DNA from: Achromobacter spanius
GTDB lineage: Bacteria > Pseudomonadota > Gammaproteobacteria > Burkholderiales > Burkholderiaceae_B
DNA length: 64,000 nt
Direction of reading: 5' to 3'
Assembly: GCF_002812705.1 (NCBI RefSeq)
Contig: NZ_CP025030.1
Coordinates: 5,270,001 to 5,334,000, forward strand
The notes under the pieces are model-generated. The model was not told the DNA's origin. It saw nothing but the letters and a program-made list of their open reading frames with translations, and made no database searches. The first letter of the stretch is position 1. Each line of letters begins with the position of its first letter. Position numbers and translations under genes: made by a program. Shown here piece after piece: positions 54,435-61,791 of this stretch.

Positions 54435-56098
54435 AGCCCCTTGACGCCTCTTCAGGTTCGATCGCCACCGACGTGGCGATCGTGGGCGGCGGCTCGGTCG
54501 CCGTCAGCTTCCTGTACCAGTTGCTGCTGTCGTGGCAGGCAGACAGCGCGGCGCGCCCCCTGGCCATCACCGTGTTCGAACCGCAAGCGGTGTGCGGCCC
54601 GGGCGGCGCGTATCAGGAAGACCTGCCCAGCAACTTGCTCAACATTCCCGCCGGCAACATGTCGGCGCGCGCGGACCAGCGCATGGACTTTGTCGACTGG
54701 CTGCGTACGCAGGATGCTGCGTGGTTGCGGGGGTATGGCGTGGAGGCCATCGCGCCGTCGGACTTTCTTCCGCGCCCCTTGTTCGGTGCCTACATGCGCG
54801 CCGTGTACGAGCGTTGCCGCGAGCTGGCGCTGGCGCAAGGCGTGGCGCTTGCCCAGGTGCAACGCCGCGTGCAGCGCGTGTCGCCATTGGCTGACGGCAG
54901 CGTGCGGATCGAGGCCGAGGGCAACGCACCGTGCCTGGCGCGCTACGCCGTGCTGTGCAACGGCAATCTGCCGTCGCAGGCGTTCCCGGCCTTGCAAGGT
55001 GCGCCCGGCTACTTCAATAGCCCGTATCCCGTTGCCGACCTGGCGCGGGAGATTCCGCCGGACGCCTCCGTGTGCATCGTCGGCACCAGCCTGAGCGCGG
55101 TGGACGCGGTGGCCGCCTTGCAGCAATCGGGCCATCGCGGCCCCCTGCTTTGTGTGTCGCGCAACGGCCGCCTGCCCTCGGTACGCAGCCCGCACAACCA
55201 GGCCCCGACGGCGCTGCGCCATTTCAACCAAGAAGGCATCCTGCGCCTGGCGGCGCGCCAAGGCGGCACGCTGACGCTGGACGCGATAGCCGGTGCCCTG
55301 CAAGACGAGGTGCTGGCGCTGCATGGCGCGCTGGATGCGGATGAGGTGTTCGGGCTGGCCGGCGATGCGCAACGCGCACTGGACGAAGAAATACGCCGCT
55401 CATCGCAAGCAGCCCGCCCCTGGCAGGCCGTGGCCGCCGCCACTAACGCGGTGGTGGAGCAGGTGTGGCATTTGATGCCGGATGCCGAACGCCAGCGGTT
55501 TCAGTCGCAGTGGCGCGCGCTGTGGATGGCGCGGCGCGCCACGTTCCCGATGCGCAATGCGCTGAAGCTGCAAGCGCTCTTCAAGACGGGCCAATTGCAG
55601 GTGCGCGCGGGGTATGTGGATACGCGATATGTAGATAGCTGCCATGACTCGGCCGACGGCCGCTTCCACACTCGCCTGCGCGGCACCAATGGCGAAACCA
55701 CTCAGCGCAGCGACTACCTGATCAACGCCACCAGCTTTTCAGTGGACGTGGCGCGCACGGATGATCCGTTAATCGCCACCCTGCTGCGCGACGGCCATGC
55801 GCGCGCCGATCCGTTCGGCGGCCTGGCGCTGGATTTCAACACGGGTTGCCTGAAGACCGCGCAGGACGCGGTGCTGGGCCAGGTATCGGTGTTGGGCAGC
55901 CTGGCGGGCGGCACGTACTTCTGGACCACATCCATGGATGTCAACGCCAGGTTGGCGCGCGACCAGGCGGTGCGCATTGCGACGGCGCTGGCCAGGCCGG
56001 CACGAATCACTGATTCAGATAGCCTCGCCGATAACCCATCCCTTGCGAAATGGACTGCGCACAGGCCGACACATCCGGCGCCAACTGCTTCATCCTAG
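54431..56098 (+). CDS. FAD/NAD(P)-binding protein (NAD_binding_9 type)
   Basis: A 555-residue Rossmann-fold flavoprotein. The dinucleotide motif D-V-A-I-V-G-G-G-S-V-A at 14-24 is followed by the G-P-G-G-A-Y segment near 56-61 and L-L-N-I-P-A near 68-73, typical of NAD_binding_9. A second nucleotide motif, V-C-I-V-G-T-S-L-S-A-V-D, lies near 215. Relatives are poorly characterised putative oxidoreductases or hydroxylases. Its start overlaps the Bug gene by 4 bases, so it is likely the oxidising step of the same pathway. Its last 92 bases overlap the 3' end of the convergent IclR gene. Confidence 0.82.
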   Translation: MKPLDASSGSIATDVAIVGGGSVAVSFLYQLLLSWQADSAARPLAITVFEPQAVCGPGGAYQEDLPSNLLNIPAGNMSARADQRMDFVDWLRTQDAAWLRGYGVEAIAPSDFLPRPLFGAYMRAVYERCRELALAQGVALAQVQRRVQRVSPLADGSVRIEAEGNAPCLARYAVLCNGNLPSQAFPALQGAPGYFNSPYPVADLAREIPPDASVCIVGTSLSAVDAVAALQQSGHRGPLLCVSRNGRLPSVRSPHNQAPTALRHFNQEGILRLAARQGGTLTLDAIAGALQDEVLALHGALDADEVFGLAGDAQRALDEEIRRSSQAARPWQAVAAATNAVVEQVWHLMPDAERQRFQSQWRALWMARRATFPMRNALKLQALFKTGQLQVRAGYVDTRYVDSCHDSADGRFHTRLRGTNGETTQRSDYLINATSFSVDVARTDDPLIATLLRDGHARADPFGGLALDFNTGCLKTAQDAVLGQVSVLGSLAGGTYFWTTSMDVNARLARDQAVRIATALARPARITDSDSLADNPSLAKWTAHRPTHPAPTASS

Positions 56099-56771
56099 CG
56101 GCGCTCAGGCGGTCCAGGGGGCCGGAAATGCCCACGGCCGCCACGGCTTGGTCAAGACTATTGAACAAGGTCACGGCCAGCCCGCCCACGCCTTCGCGCC
56201 ATTCGCCCCGGTTCACGGCATAGCCCGCGCGCGCGATCTTGCGCAGTTCGTCTTTCAGCAAGGGCAATGACACGATGGTGGACGGCGTGTGGCGCACAAG
56301 CTGATCGGCGTAGCGCTCAACATAGCCTTCGGGCTGATACGCCAGCAGCGCCTTGCCGGTGGCCACGGCATAGGCGGGCGCGCGTCCACCCACCATCGAG
56401 TAGGCGCGGATGGGTTGCGGGCTGTCGATCTTGTCTACATACACGACGTCGAACCCATCCAGCACCGACAAGTGCACCGTCTCGCCCGTCTGGTCCGCCA
56501 GCGTGCGCATGAACGGCGCGGCCAGCTTGCGCACGTCCAACTGCGCAAGCTGACGCGCGGCCAACTCAAACAGCCGTACCGCGCCACGGTAGCCGCCGCC
56601 GTCATCGTCCTTGATGACGTAGCCGGCGTGGATCAAGGTTTGCAGCGTGCGATGCGTATTGCTGCGGGTCAGGCCGACCCGGGCGGCCAGGGCGTCGATG
56701 GTGCGCGGCGGATTGTCCACATCCGTCACCGCCTCCAACACCATCAGCCCCTTGAGCAGTGTCTTGTCCAT
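56007..56771 (-). CDS. IclR-family transcription regulator
   Basis: A 254-residue regulator. Residues about 5-65 are the IclR winged helix (V-L-E-A-V, A-A-R-V-G-L-T-R-S-N-T-H-R-T-L-Q-T-L), and residues 75-245 the effector domain (Y-V-D-K-I-D-S, Y-A-V-A-T-G-K-A-L-L-A). A perfect palindrome with the same arms as the one before the Bug gene lies 11 bases upstream of its ATG, so autoregulation and control of the transport/CoA genes are likely. The effector is probably an aromatic or carboxylic acid; unproven. Confidence 0.9.
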   Translation of the reverse strand: MDKTLLKGLMVLEAVTDVDNPPRTIDALAARVGLTRSNTHRTLQTLIHAGYVIKDDDGGGYRGAVRLFELAARQLAQLDVRKLAAPFMRTLADQTGETVHLSVLDGFDVVYVDKIDSPQPIRAYSMVGGRAPAYAVATGKALLAYQPEGYVERYADQLVRHTPSTIVSLPLLKDELRKIARAGYAVNRGEWREGVGGLAVTLFNSLDQAVAAVGISGPLDRLSAARMKQLAPDVSACAQSISQGMGYRRGYLNQ

Positions 56772-56781
56772 CTTGGTTTTT

Positions 56782-56796
56782 TCCTAATATTTAGGA
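56782..56796. promoter_or_regulatory. IclR-type palindrome upstream of the iclR gene
   Basis: TCCTAATATTTAGGA, arms TCCTAA and TTAGGA around TAT. It shares its arms with 53392-53406. Confidence 0.65.
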
Positions 56797-56879
56797 CGCG
56801 AACATAGCACGAGACAAGGCCGCCGAACAACGCGTGGCAGGTGCGAGGCGCGTTGTAGCCACGCGATTGGTAGCCACCT

Positions 56880-57503
56880 CTAGCCGCCGGCCGCAATGGT
56901 GGCGCGCACCGCCGCCGACCGGTCCCACAGATTGGGCAGGCTGGGCGACGAATAGCCCGACACAAAGGGCTTGGGCTGCCCCGTTTCCGGGTCATAGACA
57001 TGGCGCGACACCGCGCCGATATTGCCGCCGTACAAATGCACGCTGATCGACACTTGGTCCGGGTAGGCATTGGACACGCGATGGATGTCGCCCTCAGCGG
57101 GCGACAGTCGTTCAACGTCGCCGGGTTGCAAGGTGGTGGGGTCGCCCACCGGCAGCACGCGACCATCGGCATGACGCACATAGCGCTGGTTGATCTCGGC
57201 CCCGCGCAGCATGCCCACGTAGCCCCAGACTTCATGGTCATGGACGGGCGTGAATTGCCCTGGCCCCCAGACAAAGCTGACCAACGAGAATCGCTCCAAG
57301 GGGTCGCAGTGCAGCAGGTATTGCTGGTAGTACTGCGGATGGGGCACGGTACAGTCTTCGGGTAGCCAGTCGTCGTGGCGCACCAGGTCGGCAAAGGCAT
57401 CGCGCAGCGCGGGCGTTTGCGCCAGGGCATCCGGCGTCGCCAAGCGTGTCGCGGTGGCGATGAAGCGGCGAAGCCGGTCCAGGCCGGCGGAAGAATCGGG
57501 CAT
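56880..57503 (-). CDS. thiol dioxygenase, probably 3-mercaptopropionate dioxygenase
   Basis: A 207-residue cupin of the cysteine dioxygenase family. The iron ligands H88, H90 (P-V-H-D-H-E-V-W-G) and H141 (G-D-I-H-R-V-S-N) are present. The segments D-D-W-L-P-E-D-C, Y-Q-Q-Y-L-L-H and H-V/L-Y-G-x-N-I-G-A-V closely resemble, from memory, the Pseudomonas aeruginosa enzyme that prefers 3-mercaptopropionate over cysteine. It would form a sulfinic acid in the cytoplasm. Next to a CoA operon this could feed 3-sulfinopropionate-type intermediates, but the link is speculative. Confidence 0.82.
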   Translation of the reverse strand: MPDSSAGLDRLRRFIATATRLATPDALAQTPALRDAFADLVRHDDWLPEDCTVPHPQYYQQYLLHCDPLERFSLVSFVWGPGQFTPVHDHEVWGYVGMLRGAEINQRYVRHADGRVLPVGDPTTLQPGDVERLSPAEGDIHRVSNAYPDQVSISVHLYGGNIGAVSRHVYDPETGQPKPFVSGYSSPSLPNLWDRSAAVRATIAAGG

Positions 57504-57706
57504 CGCGGGTCTCCTGTTGTTGTGGCAACCGTTGGGTCAACCGTCGTGGCAATCGTTGGGGCAATCCCAGATTAGAAAAGCAGTATCCATCATTCGGGAT
57601 GCTTGCGCACGCCGGGCCTTGTGTTTTGGTCGCGACATCACGCAAAGCCCTGCTTGACAGCCCCGGGCCACGGCGCGCAGCGTATGCACTGTCTTCAAGG
57701 GTTGAA

Positions 57707-58480
57707 ATGGAAAACACGCATCACGATATTCCCCAGGCATTGCTGGATGCGTTGCGCAGCGCGCAGCGTGTCGTAGTTTTCACAGGGGCGGGCGTGTCGG
57801 CCGAAAGCGGCATCGCCACCTTTCGCGACGCCTTGACGGGACTGTGGTCGCGCTTCGATGCGCAAGCCTTGGCCACGCCAGAGGCCTTTCGCGCGCATCC
57901 CGATATTGTCTGGGGCTGGTATGAATGGCGGCGCGCGCAAGTGCTGCGTGCCACGCCGAACGCCGCGCACCATGCCATCGCGGCGCTGGCGCGCCACGTA
58001 CCTGAATTGACGGTCGTCACACAGAACGTGGATGACCTGCACGAACGCGCGGGCAGCACGCAGGTGGTGCATCTGCATGGCAGCCTGCACGCGCCGCGCT
58101 GCTCGGTGTGCGCCGCGCCGCAAGCCTACGCCAACAATGCGCCCGACGAGCCCGACGAAGGCCGGCGCATTGCCCCGCCCGCCTGCACGCGCTGTGGGCA
58201 GCCTGTGCGGCCCGGCGTGGTGTGGTTTGGTGAGAGCCTGCCTGGCGATGCGTGGAGCATCGCGCTGCGCGCGGCAGAGCAGTGCGACGTGCTCTTCAGC
58301 ATCGGCACATCGGCCCTGGTCTATCCCGCCGCGGAACTGCCGCAGCGCGCGCTGGCAGCGGGCGCGACGGTCGTGCAGGTGAACCCGAACGTCACGCCAC
58401 TGGACGCCCAGGCGCATTGCAATCTGCATGGCGCGGCCGCCGACGTGATGCCGCGCGTACTGGCGGCGGCTTTTGCATAG
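57707..58480 (+). CDS. cobB: SIR2-family NAD-dependent protein deacylase, CobB-like
   Basis: A 257-residue sirtuin. The NAD-binding G-A-G-V-S-A-E-S-G-I lies at 27-36, T-Q-N-V-D-D-L-H at 105-112 and the catalytic His at H124 (H-L-H-G). A zinc site is formed by C132/C135 and C160/C163. Y72 and R75 form the Y-x-x-R pair seen in SIRT5 and CobB, which accept succinyl or malonyl lysine. I chose the ATG at 57707 because the family starts shortly before the glycine motif. No operon partner is evident. Confidence 0.92.
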   Translation: MENTHHDIPQALLDALRSAQRVVVFTGAGVSAESGIATFRDALTGLWSRFDAQALATPEAFRAHPDIVWGWYEWRRAQVLRATPNAAHHAIAALARHVPELTVVTQNVDDLHERAGSTQVVHLHGSLHAPRCSVCAAPQAYANNAPDEPDEGRRIAPPACTRCGQPVRPGVVWFGESLPGDAWSIALRAAEQCDVLFSIGTSALVYPAAELPQRALAAGATVVQVNPNVTPLDAQAHCNLHGAAADVMPRVLAAAFA

Positions 58481-58605
58481 CCATGCACTTTGCATACGCC
58501 CGGTGAACATTTGTGAAGATCTTTACGACCCACATCGAGTAGAAACGAGCTAGCGCAGCAGTCGAGGGGAAACCCCAAATCTCGCCGCGTCGCCATCGGG
58601 CTACA

Positions 58606-59226
58606 GTGGCGATCGTGGCTTCGACCGTGGAGATCATCATCCCTTTTTCCTGGAGACTTCCCGACGTATTCGTACGTGCGTCGGATGGCACGCTGCACCG
58701 TGTTGTGCGCCACGCCACGACCACGGCAACCATCGCCAAACTTGAGAGCATCCCCAGCAATTACCACCTGGATTGCGAATGCATGCTTGATAACGGCGAG
58801 GCGCTTACGTGGATCGGAAGCAATCGATATCGTCAAACCAACGGCGACGCAATATTCACCGCTGAACCCGATGTCACGGCCCCGACCCGCGAACGCCGCA
58901 AAAGCGGCGCCGCCAAACGGAGCGAACACGGCCCCGCCCCAACAGGCCCGCACAAGAGACGAGCCCACGGGCATAACCCCTTACCACTTGCTGTTGTCAA
59001 TCTAAAAACCGGCAACGATTGGAGTTTGATACGCGCGTGGCGCGAGCACCTCAATATCACTACCGCTGATATGGCTGCCCGGCTTGGCGTGGATCATTCC
59101 ATTTACATTGAATTGGAACGGCCACGCCCGCGCCCTCGGCAGATTGTGCTGGACCGAGTCTCCGAGGCCTTGGGCGTGTCACCCGACCAACTTGATGATT
59201 CATTGTTTGGGGGCCGTTTCCTGTAG
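58606..59226 (+). CDS. uncharacterised protein: duplicated small domain fused to an Xre-type HTH
   Basis: A 206-residue protein I cannot name. Residues about 17-86 form a domain also found alone in the next gene (R-L-x-D-V-x-V, D-G-T-L-x-R, C-x-C at 57-59, G-E-x-x-T-W-x-G). A basic, Pro-rich linker follows (about 92-125). Residues about 138-200 resemble an Xre/Cro HTH (R-A-W-R-E-H-L-N-I-T-T-A-D-M-A-A-R-L-G-V). The start GTG at 58606 is uncertain, with GTG at 58615 and 58627 possible. A DNA-binding regulator is inferred. Confidence 0.65.
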   Translation: MAIVASTVEIIIPFSWRLPDVFVRASDGTLHRVVRHATTTATIAKLESIPSNYHLDCECMLDNGEALTWIGSNRYRQTNGDAIFTAEPDVTAPTRERRKSGAAKRSEHGPAPTGPHKRRAHGHNPLPLAVVNLKTGNDWSLIRAWREHLNITTADMAARLGVDHSIYIELERPRPRPRQIVLDRVSEALGVSPDQLDDSLFGGRFL

Positions 59227-59315
59227 TGCCGCGCCTGCATCGCGCACGCGCGGCGCCCTGAAGCGTCCACACCACTTTGGCGCCGCAACACCGCCGGCCC
59301 GTGGAGGTACTGAGT

Positions 59316-59567
59316 ATGCTCGGCACCGCAAGAAGATTGACCGATGTGCTTGTCACATCGCCCGACGGCACCTTGTATCGCATCGAACGCTTCGTTGCGG
59401 ACCTGGATGCCTATTCCGCGTTGGGCACCTCGCGCTTCGATCCCAAGACGCACTGCATCTGCCGGACTAGCTCCGGCGAAAAAGTCACTTGGTTGGGCGG
59501 CCAGGCCTACAAGATGATCAAGAGCGGCGTCTCTTTGACCGCGGTAGACCGACGACGGGGTGGCTGA
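59316..59567 (+). CDS. small uncharacterised protein, paralogue of the upstream domain
   Basis: An 83-residue protein aligning without gaps to residues 17-86 of the preceding gene product (about 22 of 70 identical by eye, including C47-x-C49, G-E and T-W). It lacks the HTH. GGAGG lies 8 bases before the ATG. The tandem arrangement suggests that the two proteins arose by duplication and may interact or compete. Function unknown. A strong terminator follows at 59607. Confidence 0.68.
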   Translation: MLGTARRLTDVLVTSPDGTLYRIERFVADLDAYSALGTSRFDPKTHCICRTSSGEKVTWLGGQAYKMIKSGVSLTAVDRRRGG

Positions 59568-59606
59568 TCGGGGGTGACTTCAATCTGCCTTGCACCAGAC
59601 AAAACA

Positions 59607-59640
59607 AAAGCGGCTTGATGGATGACCATCAAGCCGCTTT
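59607..59640. terminator. bidirectional intrinsic terminator
   Basis: A perfect 15-base stem (59607-59621 and 59626-59640) with loop ATGA, bounded by A and T runs. It can end the small-protein transcript and, on the minus strand, the nearest tRNA-Arg. Confidence 0.8.
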
Positions 59641-59716
59641 GCATTGCGTGTTGCCGTTCGCTTTTACGCTTCGGCTGAACCACGACATTTCGGATATCGC
59701 GTGTTCAAGAATAAGT

Positions 59717-59793
59717 TGGTGCGCCCGGCAGGATTCGAACCTACGACCCCCTGGTTCGTAGCCAGGTACTCTATCCAGCTGAGCTACGGGCGC
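59717..59793 (-). tRNA. tRNA-Arg (anticodon ACG), copy 1
   Basis: 77 bases including an encoded CCA. On the minus strand the acceptor GCGCCCG pairs with CGGGCGC, and the anticodon arm is CCTGG-CTACGAA-CCAGG (anticodon ACG). It carries the TTCGAAT T-loop. Confidence 0.97.
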
Positions 59794-59934
59794 CCCGAAA
59801 GAGGCGTGTTTATAACATGAAAAAATAGGGTCGTGCAAATCGAGGGGGAAATTCGATGTGCATCGCTGTCGTGCACGACAGCCGTACAGCCCTTTTCATG
59901 CGTTTTCAGGCATTACCCACGCCGCACAAAACAA

Positions 59935-59965
59935 AAAGGCCTTCGATCGATGATCAAAGGCCTTT
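59935..59965. terminator. hairpin terminator between tRNA-Arg copies 1 and 2
   Basis: AAAGGCCTTCGATC pairs with GATCAAAGGCCTTT (one mismatch) around a 3-base loop, with A/T runs on both sides. It fits termination of copy 2 on the minus strand. Confidence 0.7.
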
Positions 59966-60005
59966 CTATTTTCTTTGACGGTGATTTCAGTGTGACCTGA
60001 AATCT

Positions 60006-60082
60006 GGTGCGCCCGGCAGGATTCGAACCTACGACCCCCTGGTTCGTAGCCAGGTACTCTATCCAGCTGAGCTACGGGCGCT
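60006..60082 (-). tRNA. tRNA-Arg (anticodon ACG), copy 2
   Basis: The same 77-base sequence as copy 1, including CCA. No difference was found by eye. Confidence 0.97.
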
Positions 60083-60136
60083 CCGACAAAGAGGCAAAAT
60101 TATATCAGAACAATTTCACCATTACTGCATGTTTAC

Positions 60137-60174
60137 TGCTTTTTTTTTGCTGCTTTTTTTTTGCTGCTTTTTTT
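60137..60174. repeat. 14-bp TGC-T9 tandem repeat
   Basis: Three TGC-plus-T-run units (runs of 9, 9 and 7 T; period 14) between tRNA copies 2 and 3. It is non-coding and strongly AT-rich, and homopolymer runs make it prone to length change. Confidence 0.8.
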
Positions 60175-60244
60175 GCTTGTTCTACTCAAAGTTTTTAGCG
60201 ATTCATTCGGCTCAACATCAGCACAATCAAACCACTTCAAAACT

Positions 60245-60321
60245 TGGTGCGCCCGGCAGGATTCGAACCTACGACCCCCTGGTTCGTAGCCAGGTACTCT
60301 ATCCAGCTGAGCTACGGGCGC
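60245..60321 (-). tRNA. tRNA-Arg (anticodon ACG), copy 3
   Basis: The same 77-base sequence as copies 1 and 2. The spacers between copies differ in sequence, so only the tRNA and its immediate edge are conserved. Confidence 0.97.
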
Positions 60322-60422
60322 GCGTTCAAGCAAGCCTTGAATAATAGCGTGAATTTTTGCGGCGTGCAAGTTTGGGTGCAGTCAGAAAAGCACTACTCTA
60401 ATGGCCGCTCAACACAACGGCC

Positions 60423-61487
60423 TTGAACGTGAAACACCTGCTCGCTGATCTGGAACAGCTTACCGACTTCGACGAAATCATCGACGTGCGTTCACCGCTG
60501 GAGTACGCCATCGACCACATTCCCGGCGCCATCAGCGCACCGGTACTGAACGACGAAGAGCGCGTGCAAGTCGGCACGTTGTACACCCAGGTCTCGCCCT
60601 TCGAAGCCTCGCGCATTGGCGCCGCGATCGTCGCGCGCAACATCGCGAGGCACCTGGAAACCACGTTCGTCGATCGGCCGCAAGGTTGGCGCCCGCTGGT
60701 GTACTGCTGGCGCGGCGGCAAGCGTTCGGGTTCGATGACGGTGATGTTCAACATGATCGGTTGGCGTGCCAGGCAATTGAACGGCGGCTACAAACGCTAC
60801 CGAGGCGCCACGCTGCTTGCCTTGGACACCCTGCCCCTCGCGTTGCGCTGCGTGGTCCTTGTCGGCCCCACGGGCAGCGGCAAAACGCGCCTGCTGCACG
60901 CGCTTGAATCGGCCGGCGCACAGACGCTGGACCTTGAGCACCTGGCATCCCATCGCGGCTCGCTGCTGGGCGCCGTGCCGGGCGTTCCACAACCCTCACA
61001 AAAGCGTTTCGACACCCTGCTCGCAGCGCGCCTGCGCGCCTTGGACACCACTCGCCCCGTGTTCGTTGAAGCGGAAAGCCGCAAGATCGGCGCCGTGGCA
61101 TTGCCCCCTGCGCTATTGCAAGCCATGCATCAAGGCGCGTGCATTGAAGTGGTCTGCACCCCCGAAGACCGCGCGGCGTTTCTGCAGCAGGACTACGCAC
61201 AATTGTTCGACAACGCCGATTGGCTCAAGGAACAGTTGCAACGCCTGCTTGGCCTGCACAGCCGCGACGTCATCAAGGGCTGGCTACAGATGGTGGACGA
61301 AGGCCGTCGCATGGATCTGGCAAGCGACCTGATCAGCCGCCACTACGACCCGGCATATGCCCGCAGTGGCCACGCGCACTACACGCAACTGCCGCAAGCG
61401 AGGCAGATGAGGTTCAGGCCAAACGATGCGGATGTGGTGGAACAGGCACGCGCGTTGCTGGCGGAGATACAGGCGGAAGCGATGTAG
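60423..61487 (+). CDS. mnmH: tRNA 2-selenouridine synthase MnmH (SelU)
   Basis: A 354-residue enzyme that replaces sulfur by selenium in 2-thiouridine at the wobble base of certain tRNAs, via a geranylated intermediate. The N-terminal rhodanese domain (I-I-D-V-R-S-P-L-E-Y near 19-28) has the catalytic Cys in Y-C-W-R-G-G-K-R-S near 98. A P-loop domain follows, with G-P-T-G-S-G-K-T near 147. The start is uncertain: TTG at 60423 or GTG at 60429, neither with a clear ribosome-binding site. It needs selenophosphate from SelD, which is not in the window. Confidence 0.88.
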   Translation: MNVKHLLADLEQLTDFDEIIDVRSPLEYAIDHIPGAISAPVLNDEERVQVGTLYTQVSPFEASRIGAAIVARNIARHLETTFVDRPQGWRPLVYCWRGGKRSGSMTVMFNMIGWRARQLNGGYKRYRGATLLALDTLPLALRCVVLVGPTGSGKTRLLHALESAGAQTLDLEHLASHRGSLLGAVPGVPQPSQKRFDTLLAARLRALDTTRPVFVEAESRKIGAVALPPALLQAMHQGACIEVVCTPEDRAAFLQQDYAQLFDNADWLKEQLQRLLGLHSRDVIKGWLQMVDEGRRMDLASDLISRHYDPAYARSGHAHYTQLPQARQMRFRPNDADVVEQARALLAEIQAEAM

Positions 61488-61532
61488 ATAAAAGCGGTGT
61501 AGATGAAAGCGATGCAGATAAAGCCGACATGA

Positions 61533-61570
61533 AAAAACCCCGCAATCACTTACGCGATTGCGGGGTTTTT
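61533..61570. terminator. bidirectional terminator between mnmH and tRNA-Ser
   Basis: AAAAACCCCGCAATC (61533-61547) pairs with GATTGCGGGGTTTTT (61556-61570) around an 8-base loop. It serves convergent transcripts. Confidence 0.88.
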
Positions 61571-61609
61571 ATCTTCAACGCTGTACTTAAGCCAGCGCCG
61601 AAGCTTATC

Positions 61610-61702
61610 TGGCGGAGACGGTGGGATTCGAACCCACGATGCAGTTTTTAGCCACATACTCCCTTAGCAGGGGAGCCCCTTCAGCCTCTCGGGCACGTCT
61701 CC
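61610..61702 (-). tRNA. tRNA-Ser (anticodon GCT)
   Basis: 93 bases including CCA, with the long variable arm of class II tRNAs. The acceptor GGAGACG pairs with CGTCTCC, and the anticodon arm is CTCCC-CTGCTAA-GGGAG, giving anticodon GCT. Confidence 0.95.
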
Positions 61703-61791
61703 GAAAAGAGAACGAGATTCTAGCACGAATTTTTTGGCCGTTGCCCACAAACGGGGTCATCATGCAAAAAAACGTGCCGGACTCGCTGCCT

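Noticed and set aside
59629-59838. Short ORFs across the tRNA-Arg genes
   Set aside because: The same peptide recurs because the tRNA sequence recurs; these are not genes.
59226-60423. Genomic island or prophage remnant at the tRNA-Arg cluster
   Set aside because: No integrase, attachment-site duplication or phage gene could be seen; the spacers are short.
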